Assembly (NCBI RefSeq): GCF_019320115.1
Contig: NC_089587.1
Coordinates: forward strand, 80,955,957-81,019,956
Direction of reading: 5' to 3'
Length of the DNA stretch: 64,000 nucleotides
DNA from: Miscanthus floridulus
Taxonomy: Eukaryota; Streptophyta; Magnoliopsida; Poales; Poaceae
Part shown: piece by piece, positions 44,641 to 56,539 of the stretch
Numbering within the stretch: position 1 is the first letter of the stretch
How the letters are laid out: the number at the start of each line of letters is the position of its first letter
Notes under the pieces: model-generated
What the model was told of the DNA's origin: nothing
Seen by the model: only the letters and a program-made list of their open reading frames with translations
The model's database searches: none
Translations under genes and position numbers: made by a program

Positions 44641-45110
44641 TTATGTTCTACTGAAAAGCATCATTCTCTTAGTATTCTTTGAAATGAAGTCTTCAGTTAT
44701 ATCTTCATACTTGATCATCTCCAAGATATCATTTGCAAGTGCTATTGTTGCCAACCCATTGAGTCTTTCTTGTGTCATTGTACAACGCAAGTAGGACTTC
44801 AATAACTTGAGTTTAGAAAAGCTCCTTTCCGCAGATGCAACAGTAACATGAATGGTTAACAAAATTCTGTGTGCAATAATGGTGTTTGGGAAAGAACCAT
44901 GCTGTTTCAAATGTTTCAAAATATCAAGAGGGCCCATAGATCTGTCAATATGATCTTGGATGAACTTTAACTCCGCATATAATTCTCTTCAATTCCATCA
45001 ATATCTGAACGTTCACTCTTAAGTTTCACTTCTAGCTTGACACAAGAAGAAAGCAATTTTCTATCATCCAAGAACTTAGTGTATTGTGTAAATTTGGAGG
45101 CCCTGTAATT
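44641..45110 (-). pseudogene. hAT transposase C-terminal remnant
   Basis: The segment 44937-44641 reads RILLTIHVTVASAERSFSKL then KSYLRCTMTQERLNGLA, the hAT C-terminal dimerisation block of plant zinc-finger/hAT transposase-like proteins. Further upstream, SSCVKLEVKL and SERSDIDG (about 45000-45060) belong to the same protein in another phase, separated by a frameshift near 44960-44970. The rest of the transposase is absent. Confidence 0.85.
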
Positions 45111-45590
45111 TTGGAGGCCCTGAACAGTCGCATACTTTGCACCTGCTAATGTACGGGCCTGCTCGCACACACGTTGGAGGAGGGCTTTTCCCTCGCTCAC
45201 ACGACGACTACATCGAGGCCTGCCTGCCTGCCAAGGTTCGACGAGGCGAACCGGCAGCAGGCCCATCTCGAAGAAACAAAAGCGATCCAGGCCGTAGCGG
45301 CCGACCCACCAGACGAACGCTCCCGCATCAGCGTATCAAATTAGGCCCATCCAAGCAGCAGCAGCAGACCAAAATATGCAAGTTTTTTTCATCACACGAA
45401 AAAGTCCGCACTTCTCCTCATCCGTCAGCTCCACAAGGCCATGCAAATATGCAATGCACGCGAGTACGCGACACGATCCTGTCACGGTGCCGACCGCTGT
45501 TCAGGGTCCGACAACAGGCGTTGCTGAAGCAAGCTCTGAAGCCGGCCCGTTACCGCGAAGGTCCACCAGGCCGACAACTCAGAACGTGCG
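45111..45590. other. Unassigned stretch with short ORFs
   Basis: It holds a near-perfect repeat of TTTGGAGGCCCTG at about 45093 and 45110 and moderately C+G-rich sequence with overlapping short frames. No family is recognised. Confidence 0.3.
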
Positions 45591-45707
45591 GGTGTTTGGC
45601 CCAGACTGGAAGACGGCGTAATCGATCAGCCAAGCTCGTAGTCATATATATATAGGTGTTTGGCCCAGACTGGAAGACGGCGTAATCGATCAGCCAAGCT
45701 CGTAGTC

Positions 45708-45718
<11 letters not shown>
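45591..45718. repeat. Perfect 64-bp tandem duplication
   Basis: Units 45591-45654 and 45655-45718 both start GGTGTTTGGCCCAGACTGG and end in an ATATATA run. They are identical as far as I can read. Confidence 0.93.
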
Positions 45719-45749
<31 letters not shown>

Positions 45750-45750
45750 A
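45707..45750. repeat. (AT)n(GT)n microsatellite
   Basis: An uninterrupted AT run passes into a TG run immediately after the tandem duplication. Confidence 0.95.
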
Positions 45751-45940
45751 ATAGGGAGAGAAAGAGGGAATCATTGATTGATGCAAATTGTAAACCACTT
45801 GCCTTCTCCTGCAAGCACTCTTCCGATCCCCTTCCTCGTGCTTTGCTTTCCCATCCTCCACTCCAATCCATTGCTGCTACCCTGAATTCTGCATGCTACT
45901 ATCCTAAATTTTCCAAATACTATCCTTGATCGTAACAGCA

Positions 45941-46077
45941 GCCTGTTCGTTTCGGCTAGATTGGCTTATAAGCCATGCCTAAAAGTACTGCTAGTTGGTT
46001 TGGTGCGAGAGAAAAATACTATTTAAGCCATGGATTATAAATCAGATGCGAGCAATCCAGCCGAAACGAATAGGCTG
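45941..46077. mobile_element. MITE with CAGCCTGTTCGTTTCGG ends
   Basis: The ends CAGCCTGTTCGTTTCGGCT and AGCCGAAACGAATAGGCTG are inverted repeats. The interior (TTGGCTTATAAGCCA) relates it to the copies at 37035 and 38999. Confidence 0.78.
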
Positions 46078-46825
46078 CAGATCCCCACCTCCTCCGTGGT
46101 GTGGTGGGCTCCGTCTCCGTAACTGCCTGGTGTCCGTCTCTCTACCTCCGTGCGTGCCTTTCGCCCCGCGCTCACGTTTCTTTCATCACACTTTGGAGCC
46201 AGACAGCCAGCCCGCGCGCGTGGCCGGTGCGGGAAACGACGGGGATCGAGCGAGCTGCTAGCGACGCCGTGACCCTTTCGGCACGTTTCGCTGCCGGCGG
46301 TTGCACTGCACCGTCCGCCAAGCCCTTTCGGCACTCTGTTTACACGGTAGCTTACTGCTGCCAGCAAATCCCTTTATTTTAACCCATCTGGACCTATATA
46401 TATATTAACGGATTTTTTTGTTACTAAATCTATCAGATTCTTAAACATTTGATTGTGTTTTAAGATTTATGCGGTAACTGTCTACTAGGTAGCATTTATA
46501 AAAAATCTGAGACCATATAAAATCTGTCGACAGATGACTAGACACTTCCTGTATATAATACAGTATATAAATAAAACAAAATTGTGTGTATGAATAGATC
46601 CATATTCAAAGTTTATATTCCTTACGAGTTTACAATAATTGCAAAGAGAGAGATCAAATGTCACTCTTTATATGACGTTTCTTTTACCAAAATATGTTCA
46701 TCATCCGCGAAAGGGATGTTGCCGCAAAAATAGAAATAGATATATATTTGTTTTCATTTTTATTTCTATAGGACATACTCCATAATAATCGGATACTCCA
46801 ATTGAAATGAAAGTACCTGAAAGGC

Positions 46826-47587
46826 AGAATAGCTATTTTGGTCCTTCAACTATTTCTCAAGGCTCAGTTTCGCCTCTGAACTTTTAAAATGGCCGTTTTA
46901 GTCCTCCAACTCTACTTTTAGGCTCAATTTAATCTAAAACTATGAAGATGATCGTTTTAGTCCTCGAACTTTGCATTTTGGGTTTTTTCATTTATAAACT
47001 ATCAAAGTGTATTTTGTTCTTTAAACTTTTATTTTCAACACAACGTTGTCTACGTTCTACGTGGAACGCTGTACTGTTGCACCTGGTTAGCTCGAACACC
47101 ATCAGCGATTGGAGATAGAAAAATAATATTCATCCAAAAACTCTTTCGTGGTCATTAATAATTCCAAGCTATTATTTTTTAGTGTTACCTTATAATGGTA
47201 CCATTTGTATATATCCGACTAAATGATATTACGGGAGTAATTACAGTTGTATCGAACACTATTTATTCATTAAGAATACATTGATATATTGAAACAATAG
47301 CAGATCTATAATTTTGATAATTTATGGATGAAATTATGCCTAAAATATAAGGTTCTCTTTTTGAATAGACAAAATTGAGTTGAAAATAAAAGTTAAATGC
47401 ACTTTGATAGTTTATGGATGAAATTGATCCCAAAATGCAAAGTTTGAGGACTAAAACGATCATCTTCATAGTTGTAGTATGAAATTGATCCTAAAACTAA
47501 AGTTTGAGCACCTAAACGACCGTTTTAAAAATTTAGATATGAAATTGAGTCTCGAGTAATAGTCGAGGAACTAAAATAACTATTATC
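46826..47587. mobile_element. Foldback-like element with long inverted repeats (approximate)
   Basis: The left half (AGCTATTTTGGTCCTTCAAC ... CGTTTTAGTCCTC ... CTATCAAAGTG) is the inverted counterpart of the right half (CACTTTGATAG ... GAGGACTAAAACG ... GGAACTAAAATAACTAT), each about 200 bp. Within each arm the motif GTTTTAGTCCTCNAACT is itself repeated about every 70 bp. No coding capacity; the target duplication is unclear. Confidence 0.75.
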
Positions 47588-47590
47588 TAA

Positions 47591-48245
47591 AGCGTCAAAT
47601 ATACCTTGTCCGCCCAGCTCATGGCCCCACAAAAAACCCCATGTCCACGGGGCCCACCCCTCGCTACCGACACACACAGACACACCGAGTGAGAGGGCTC
47701 GTAGAACAGAGCTACCCAAATAAACAGACCGTCAGGATAGATCCAGAGCTAAAATGAAGTTTAGTGACTCCTACCTTGTACAGTTCGTTGCTCTTACACG
47801 TCATCTTCAACTTTCAACATCACATCCAACATGCCTTTTTTTGGTTACTTTACTGGACCATAACCAATAAAAGAAACTTGCGCGCCATAACAAAAATGCT
47901 AAAAGGGGCTTTGTTTTGTGTTAATTAACCCCTCTGCGATCCGGCTACACCATACAAACTAAACAAACTTGTGTTATTATCTCCACGTATTTATATATAT
48001 AATAATACATATACCTCATTTTTTTAAGAAACGTCGCATTGGCTTCCTTTTATATATATATACTGTGAAAATAGAAAACGGTTATTTCTTCTCTTTTTGG
48101 ACTATATAAGAGTATAAATGAAAATGAAAATGAAATAATGCCTGAAAAACACCAAATAGATCTTGTTTGCCAGTATGCGGCCCCACAAAAAAGCCCACGT
48201 CCGTGAGGCCCAGCCTCACGCTAACGACACGAGCCGAGTGGCCGG
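47591..48245. repeat. Duplicated block upstream of isoamylase
   Basis: A 90-bp block at about 47593-47690 recurs at about 48148-48240: a shared GGCCCCACAAAAAA core, then CCCA(T/C)GTCC, a C-rich segment and CACACCGAG/CACGAGCCGAG. It could be a promoter-proximal duplication or the arms of a repeat. Confidence 0.6.
48101..48112 (+). promoter_or_regulatory. TATA-like sequence upstream of isoamylase
   Basis: ACTATATAAGAG is the only good TATA match in the 600 bp before the start codon, but at about 510 bp it is far away. The C+G-rich gene may equally use a TATA-less start at about 48500-48560. Confidence 0.25.
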
Positions 48246-48617
48246 TGGCCGGACGCAGGCCTTGGCTTGAACTTATCAGCCGTACAGGTTTCAGCGAAAT
48301 AATCAGCATCAGCATCGGCCTTTTTGTAGCCGAATGGGGCTTGCGGGCGCTTCCGCCTGTGAAAAAACGCACGCTCCGACTCCGATCCGAGGTTCTGGCC
48401 CCACTCTGTCAGGGACTCAGCGGGCGGCCGCCGCACGCGGCGCGCGTGACGAGGACGCCTCCCTACTCCTCACACCGTCGCGCACGGGAGCCGAGTCGAG
48501 CCCCCTCCCGCTCCGCCTTGCCTCGTCTCGTCACACTCCTCACTCACTCCCCCTCCCATTCCGACGCACTTGATCGGCCCAGCGAACTGGGTTCCCTCCC
48601 CTTCCTCCTCTCTCCGC

Positions 48618-51600
48618 ATGGCGCAGCTCCCCTGCGTCTCGTCGCCGCGCCCGCTGCTCGCCATGCCCGCGGGCCGGTGGCGCGCCGGCGTGCGGGCGCG
48701 GCCCAATGCGGCGGGAGCGGGAGCAGGGCGGGGGCGACTCCGCGCCGCCGCGGCGCGGCCCGTGGCCACGGCGGTGCAGGCGGAGCAGGATGACGGCGAG
48801 GAGGAGGTGGTGGTGGAGGAGAGGTACGCGCTGGGCGGCGCGTGCAGGGTGCTCGCGGGAATGCCCGCGCCGCTGGGGGCCACCGCGCTCCACGGCGGGG
48901 TCAACTTCGCCGTCTACTCCAGCGGCGCCTCCGCCGCGTCGCTGTGCCTCTTCACCCCGGACGACCTCAAGGCGGTGAGCTTCCCCCACTCTCTGCTGAA
49001 TGCAATTTCTGCAACGCGTGCTGCGATCCTTCTGTGTCGTTTTTTTTTCTTTTTGAATTTGAATGAAAGAAAAAAGCCTCCTGTGTCGGTTTCATAGCTT
49101 ACTACTCCGATGCTGTACGCTAATTTGTTCGCGAATTTGTTTTTTTTATCGGGATTTGTTTTGGGTTCATAGCTTACTCCGATGATGAAATGAATTGAGC
49201 TCTGTGTATTGCTGGTATGATGCAGGATGCGGTGACTGAGGAGGTGCCCCTTGATCCCCTGCTCAACCGCACGGGAAACGTGTGGCACGTGTTTATCCAT
49301 GGGGACCAGCTGCACGACATGCTCTACGGATACAGGTTCGATGGCGTGTTTGCCCCTGAGCGCGGCCAGTACTATGATGTGTCCAACGTCGTGGTGGATC
49401 CGTACGCCAAGGTGACGAGCTATTAGCTTTTACTTGGCTATGCGTGTGAGTGTGATACACTCAGAAATTGATTGCTGGGTTTTTGCTCATGTTTTAGTTT
49501 TTTCTTCTTCTTCTTGTTTTCTCTAGGCAGTGGTAAGCCGAGGTGAATATGGTGTGCCTGCGCCTGGTGATAATTGCTGGCCTCAAATGGCTGGTATGAT
49601 CCCTCTTCCGTATAGTACGGTAAGCGAGAACCACTCTCACACTAGTTTCCTGTTTTCTTTCGTGCCTGTTTCCTTCTCTTCCAGTTTTATTTTCCCATGT
49701 TTGACCCAGTCATGATTAAACAATAAAAGCAATCAAAGCATATATTTGGTCATTGATGATTGTGAAAAGTCTGATGAACTGACTAGAAGCACTAGAACTG
49801 TCAAATGTAGGTTAGGATCATTGATTGTGTTACTTAGTTTCTTGTTGCAAGTTAAAATGAAGTGAAATTACCTTCACTTGTATTCTTGTTGTCTTCTTTT
49901 TTATTTCATTTCATATGGTAAGGGTTTGCATTTGCAGTTTAACTGGCAAGGCGACCTACCCCTGGGGTATCATCAGAAGGACCTTGTCATCTATGAAATG
50001 CATTTGCGTGGGTTCACAAAGCATGATTCAAGCAACACAAAACACCCAGGAACTTACATTGGTGCTGTGTCAAAGCTTGACCATCTAAAGGTACTGCTGT
50101 GAACAGACTAGTTATAAGCCTGAGAAAGTGTTTTGTTTAGAATTTGCATTTCTACCAAGTAATGCTGCTCTATGTCTATTAGTTCATAGGCATAAATACA
50201 TATTTTACTTTGTGCTGTATATATTGCTGAATTGACTAAGCATCTATATTACATAACTGTTTTTGCTCAGTAAACTCGTCAGCTCAGTATTGGCCATTTT
50301 AGACTTTTTGGCATGTGTTTATGACTGAACTCTTTGTATGACCTGCATAAACTCCCTTTGCAGGAACTTGGAGTCAATTGTATAGAGTTAATGCCCTGCC
50401 ATGAGTTCAACGAGCTAGAGTACTTCAGCTCCTCTTTCAAGTATGTGGACTTGGATTACAGTATATAGATGCCATTAGTTTTTTAGGACTCTGGAACTGA
50501 TATCTTTTTGTTTCATTCAGCATGATCATATATGACCTTTTCAGTTCTATTTTCCATGCTATTTCCCCCATTTCCAGATTTGCTAGTGTGGTCTCTAATT
50601 TTGTGCCTTACTCTTATAGCATGATCACAACTGGCTTATACTGTGACATTGTTTCATATTGCTCATCCTTGTGCTAGGATGAACTTCTGGGGATATTCCA
50701 CAATAAATTTTTTCTCACCAATGGCAAGATATTCATCAAGTGGCATAAGAGAATCTGGACGCGGTGCCATAAATGAATTTAAAACTTTTGTAAGGGAGGC
50801 CCACAAACGGGGAATTGAGGTAACCAGGCCGATTTAAGCTAATGGCTTAACTGAAATAACAGCTTCCTTATCTTATATCATTTTTGACATGAAGATATGT
50901 CACTGTTAGGTGATCATGGATGTTGTCTTCAATCATACAGCTGAAGGTAATGAGAAAGGCCCAATATTATCCTTTAGGGGGGTAGATAATAGTACATACT
51001 ACATGCTTGCACCTAAGGTGAGATACGTTGTTCATCTTGCCATTCTTCTTTCCTAGTCCACAAAGTATAATTTTGTTATGTATTCCGTTTCATAGATTCA
51101 CGTCTATATAACAAGCTATTTGAAGGGCATTTATTTGTGCAGGGAGAGTTCTATAATTATTCTGGTTGTGGAAATACCTTCAATTGTAACCATCCTGTAG
51201 TCCGTGAATTTATAGTGGATTGCTTGAGGTACAAATCTGTATATAACTTTTATTAAAATTGCTCCTAATTTCTTTATGCCGCTTGTCATTCTATTGGATG
51301 ATGCAAGCTTTTGAGGGATAGATAGCAATGCTGATGCTTTGCTGCCTGAATATATAAGAATTTTGAATTTCTTGTATTCCAACAAAACAGAGAAACAAGT
51401 TATGTCTAATTGATATTTTGTCATTGACTATCGGTGTTTAGGCTATATATTTGTGAAGACAAATTGTTTATGCACTATTAACTGAGTTTGATATTGCAGA
51501 TACTGGGTAACAGAAATGCATGTTGATGGTTTTCGTTTTGACCTTGCATCTATAATGACCAGAGGATGCAGGTAAAATGTTATTCTGATTTTCTCCGTAT

Positions 51601-54600
51601 TTTGTCTTTTTAGACATTTCTTAAGCTAACCTTTCCTTTACCAGTCTATGGGATCCAGTTAACGTGTATGGAAGTCCAATGGAAGGTGACATGATTACAA
51701 CAGGGACACCTCTTGTTGCCCCACCACTTGTTGACATGATTAGCAATGACCCAATTCTTGGAGATGTCAAGGTAGCTGTTATATTTGATACTTATGTTTT
51801 GTCACCTGCAATCACTGAAGATTCAAACCCATTTTATGGTTTGGATATGTGTACACATGCTATGTAGCTAATCACAGTTACCTTCTGCTTGATGCTTTTG
51901 GGTAATATATGAACGTGATTGGCTGTTAAATATGCAGAATAGTATATATAATAATCGACAGCCTCAACATATTATAGTTTCTTGGTTCTTGTTTTCACTA
52001 CTTCCTCCATTACAATTATAGCTCATTGCTGAAGCATGGGATGCAGGAGGCCTCTATCAAGTAGGTAAATTTCCACACTGGAACGTTTGGTCAGAGTGGA
52101 ATGGAAAGGTAAGAATTTTATACTTTCAGTGACTTGAAAGTCTCTTTGCTACTTGGTACTTGCTAAATAACAAATGGAGCCTTGTCAAATACTGAATGTA
52201 AGTTTCAACAGAGATATTTAAATAGAGGAGTGCTTCTATGCTACCCGTGAAATGTTGCAGGCATCTAATACTATTAAAGCCTAAAGTTAGTTTCTTCTAG
52301 AGGCAAATCAGTAATTTAGTCTGCTAATTGGGTACACCGATACAGTTTGGAATTATGGATAGAACCAGAATCTACGTTCAGGCCCAACTATCAAACAGAC
52401 TCTGAGGGCTGTTTTGGGCAAGTTCCAGTTCCAGTTTTCAAGCTCCTGAAGAAGCTGGCTCCAATGAACCTGAGCCTCGGATACTTGGATCTCATAATTC
52501 TGTTTTTTACTCTAGAGAAGCTGGGTTCAGAAAGGTCAACACTTAGGACTTCAGAGCCCAACCATTTTTATGTGGGTTGAGCAGAGAATCCCAGCTAGAC
52601 AGAAAACACAAACAACCCTACATTTGTTGGACTATAATCTATGATGAAAAGAATTTTAAAAGTATAAACACAAGAATGATTGCTGAGATATACATTTTGG
52701 GCAATAGCCTCACTGACAACATAAGGTAAGTGCATCTTTGGTCTTTATCTGAGCATGATGCTGATGAAGTTTTGATAATTAACATATGATCTTTTGCAAC
52801 CTTCTTCAGCTAAACCGACATCTTCCAAATTTATTAGTTCTCTATAGTTGTTTCACCAAAGTACTGACTCGTTTAGTTGTTATGTTGTTTTCTCAGTATC
52901 GCGATACCGTGCGTCAGTTCATCAAGGGCACAGATGGATTTGCTGGTGCTTTTGCTGAATGCCTATGCGGAAGTCCACAGTTATACCAGGTATGTAGCAT
53001 AAGTACCCATCAATGAGCATGGTGCTACATGTCCTGAACAGAAACTTTTGAAAGAACTAGGTGGTGATAGTGATACAGGTAAACAGAAATAACATAATAT
53101 GACAATATAGTATATATTTCAACCTAGAAGTTTAACACAAGTTCCACATTCTATGTAGCAGTATAACCTTTAGGATCCAGTCTGCAAGTAATGGACCTTT
53201 GCAAGCCATTGAAAACTCCTACTATATTTGTATTTTCATGGATGAGAAGAAGCCACATGAATAAATACTATCTTCATGTATACTTCATGAAAACATTAAT
53301 AATGAACTGCTGAATACTTTGCTTTGTTACTACAAGTTTCCTTTAATTTTCACCCTTCTTGGAAGCACTGCATGTATTGTATGCAATTAAGTGGCTTAGT
53401 GTTTGTCTACAGATATATTGGTATTGATAAGTGCATGCCTTTTATTATCAGGCAGGGGGGAGGAAGCCTTGGCACAGTGTCAACTTTGTATGTGCCCACG
53501 ATGGATTTACACTGGCTGATTTGGTCACATACAATAACAAGTACAACTTGTCAAATGGTGAGGACAACAGAGATGGGGAGAATCATAATCTTAGCTGGAA
53601 TTGTGGGGAGGTAATTCGAAATCTCATGCTTTTATCTCTTGTAGCTTGTTTATGTTAGTCAAATGTCTGTCAAATGACCTTGTGATGGTTTTCTAGTCAT
53701 GAGTACCAAACTGGTTTCCCCTACCACAGGCTATATAGTTTGTACACGCGCATTTCCAGCTAAATTTATGTGGCAAGTATATACAGAATCATCTTTATAG
53801 TGTAGCGCACTTTACAGTTTCATTTGAACAATGCAGGAAGGAGAATTTGCAAGTTTGTCAGTCCGAAGATTAAGGAAGAGGCAAATGCGCAATTTCTTTG
53901 TTTGTCTTATGGTTTCTCAGGTAAGAATTAGTGTCTGATCTTTTAAGTTTTTTATGGGTTGTGCAGGTCCCTATTTGTTCAGGGTAGAACTCAAGATTGC
54001 ATTTGCAGTCAGTGGTATGCTGGAATATGCATCATTGGTTCAGTCCTTGAGTTTAGTCACTTGATGAGGGTTAGTACTTACTAGGTTGTGTGAGGATCCG
54101 TGTTTTCCAAAAGATTATGCCATGCTGCATTGAATATCCAACTAGCTGTCTTTGTACATGGGAAACATAGTTATTTAAACAGAAATTACCGTAGACATCA
54201 TTTATCTGACAAGGTTTCAGTTTTTCCCTGCATCCTAATATTGGGGTAAGGTTAAAGTGGAGCTGAAGTCACTTTATTTTTTTGTAGTGATTTGGTACTA
54301 TCTTGTCAATTGTTTTCATTTTCTAAATTTTTAGGGAGTTCCAATGTTCTACATGGGCGATGAATATGGTCACACAAAGGGAGGGAACAACAATACATAC
54401 TGCCATGACCACTATGTCAGTGCAATGCCATCATACATATTATTCTAATCAATTTCCTTGACATTCTTGTAATCTTCCAGCTTTTTATTTTTGTTGTGCA
54501 GGTCAGTTATTTCCGTTGGTATAAGAAGGAAGAACAATCCTCTGATTTGTACAGATTCTGCTGCCTCATGACCAAATTCCGCAAGTAAATACTCTTCCCA

Positions 54601-55214
54601 CCAAATTTTTTCTGTGTGGAACCAATGATGGTTCCTCTGTTCACTAATGGGTGAGATCCTGTACAGTTTACATTGTTCGTATTGCCTATTTGTGTTCTTT
54701 TGATGTGCAATACAGGGAATGTGAATCCCTTGGCCTTGAGGACTTCCCGACTTCAGAACGGTTGCAATGGCACGGTCATCAGCCAGGGAAGCCTGACTGG
54801 TCGGAGGCAAGCCGATTCGTTGCCTTCACCATGGTACAGACATAACACGTACCACCTCGTCACCATAGTCATTACAAAAATCGTTTTTCTACCATTAAGT
54901 ACATCAAAGGGACATCTAAAAAGTACTGACGATTTCTTATGTATCTGTTGCTGCAGAAGGATGAAACCAAAGGCGAGATCTACGTGGCCTTCAACACCAG
55001 CCACCTGCCGGTGGTCGTCGGGCTTCCAGAGCGCCCTGGGTTCCGATGGGAGCCGGTGGTGGACACAGGCAAGGAAGCACCGTATGACTTCCTCACCGAC
55101 GGCCTACCAGACCGTGCTGTCACCGTCTACCAGTTCTCTCATTTCCTCAACTCCAATCTCTACCCTATGCTCAGCTACTCTTCTATCATCCTTGTATTGC
55201 GCCCTGATGTCTGA
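48618..55214 (+). CDS. ISA1/SU1: Isoamylase 1 (starch debranching enzyme, Sugary1-type)
   Basis: Hydrolyses alpha-1,6 branches of pre-amylopectin in plastids. 18 exons, all introns GT-AG: 48618-48974, 49226-49411, 49527-49619, 49938-50090, 50364-50440, 50678-50819, 50910-51017, 51143-51228, 51500-51571, 51645-51771, 52022-52108, 52897-52989, 53452-53610, 53837-53920, 54335-54415, 54502-54584, 54716-54833, 54957-55214. The sum is 2364 nt, 787 residues, no breaks. Residues 1 to about 50 are Ala/Arg-rich with few acids, a likely transit peptide; an acidic linker follows, then a CBM48-like domain (about 75-180) and the GH13 barrel: DVVFNH at 340-345, GFRFDLAS with nucleophile D415, LIAEAWD with acid/base E471, and CAHDG with D544. 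Exon count and protein match maize Sugary1 as I know it; orthology is inferred from this. Confidence 0.97.
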
Positions 55215-55227
55215 AAGAAGAGAATAC

Positions 55228-55233
55228 AATAAA
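55228..55233 (+). terminator. Polyadenylation signal of isoamylase
   Basis: AATAAA starts 14 bp after the TGA stop. Cleavage is expected shortly downstream. Confidence 0.6.
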
Positions 55234-55506
55234 GAGTATACAGGAGTAGTAGTTCTCTAGGCTGTAGCATGCAATGGAAAATGTTGGGTTGCTCTGTTGT
55301 CTGTAGTTTACATGTGTATATATAGCAGCTGGTGGATGTCACTTCTCAGATATGTTGGTCGGACTCGAGAACTGATTCTCAACTGGAACCAACTGGTTCT
55401 CAGATATGTCAGTGCAATTACTAATACCCTAACTAAATGGGCAATCCGTACCCTTCCCAAATGCTACGGGTAGAGTAGGGGCACTTTATACCCAGTCCCA
55501 GTGCCC

Positions 55507-56040
55507 TAGCATGAAAACGGATGGAAAAACTCCTCTTCCATTTTAGTTTCTATATTTTTAGCGGAAATAGGATCAGGTTCGAAAAAATAGAATTGAAAAT
55601 GGTCGAGGATATATGGAAATACAGGAACAGATAGGAACAGATAATACGGACGGAGGGCTGAAAAATTAAGTTAGAAAAAACATGATCAAATATTCTCCAG
55701 TATACATGAACAAAGTCACAAAATAATATACGCGTACGAAGTTATCGGTCCAATGTTCATTAGCATGCCATATGTTAACATGTTAATATGCATAATTGGT
55801 GATTAATAGATTTATGAACATAGCAATTTTTAGACATATCTCACAGATTGAAAACGGGTTGAAAAATGGAATAAATACGGATCAATTTCAGATGAAAACG
55901 GGACCCTTGGAAACAGGCGGAAAAAACTCTCTTCCATTTTTGTAAATACGGAAACAGGATCCACAAATATGGAAACGGCGAGACAAAAGTAGAAAATATA
56001 ACGGGTCGGGACGGGATTTTTTCCATCCATTTTCATCCCA
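55507..56040. mobile_element. hAT-like TIR element (non-coding)
   Basis: The ends TAGCATGAAAACGGATGGAA and TTCCATCCATTTTCATCCCA are inverted repeats about 25 bp long, with further inverted similarity inward (ACTCTCTTCCATTTT against CTCCTCTTCCATTTT is direct, GATACGGAAACAGG-type motifs repeated). No clear 8-bp target duplication was found. Confidence 0.65.
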
Positions 56041-56370
56041 CTGCCATCATTATACCAAATCCATCGGTCCAGTGGCCTTTTCAAAGTGGAGCTCCAAGAT
56101 TGTTGCAAGAACTTCCTTCTCAGAAAATTCTTCAAAAATACTAGGTACTCCCAGATTGTGTTGTTGAATGTGAGGTTGTCCCAGTTCAAAGAATGATGAG
56201 TTCTTGGAGTCGGATCCCCAAATAAATTTGAGAAATGAACGTGGGCCTTTCCGGGTTGTGACAAGACTGTCCCATTCTTTGTCCCACGACTCTGAATAAA
56301 GTTTATCCTTTTCCTTACATTGGCTCTAGGTAGAGCATAACAGCTTGGAATATGCATTGGCTGCTATGAT
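56041..56370 (-). pseudogene. L1-type LINE fragment (start of RT region)
   Basis: The minus strand encodes FSNLFGDPTPRTHHSLNWDN and then, after a frameshift, FSEKEVLATILELHFEKATG, matching the stretch just before and into the RT domain of plant LINEs. It stops at the border of the hAT-like element at 56040. Truncated at both sides. Confidence 0.78.
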
Positions 56371-56539
56371 CATGGTTGTCTAGCTAGAACTTCATATCTT
56401 TTTAGCATAAGTTTGGCAAGAGTTTTGCTTACTAATAAAGAAGTACAGTTGGACGGAGCCCAATAGGAAAAGACGGAATAGTTATTTTGGCAAGCTAAAC
56501 AGCAGCATCACCTCCGTCAAACACCTTTAACAAAAACAA

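Noticed and set aside
48567..48617. An upstream in-frame start of isoamylase (an ATG-like MIGPANW reading from 48570)
   Set aside because: It is a non-ATG start in the leader; the ATG at 48618 gives the [11 protein letters not shown]-terminus that fits the known cereal enzyme.
52347..52580. A 77-codon frame in isoamylase intron 11
   Set aside because: It lies between exons whose junction restores the GH13 protein exactly; there is no family similarity and no splice signals for an extra exon.
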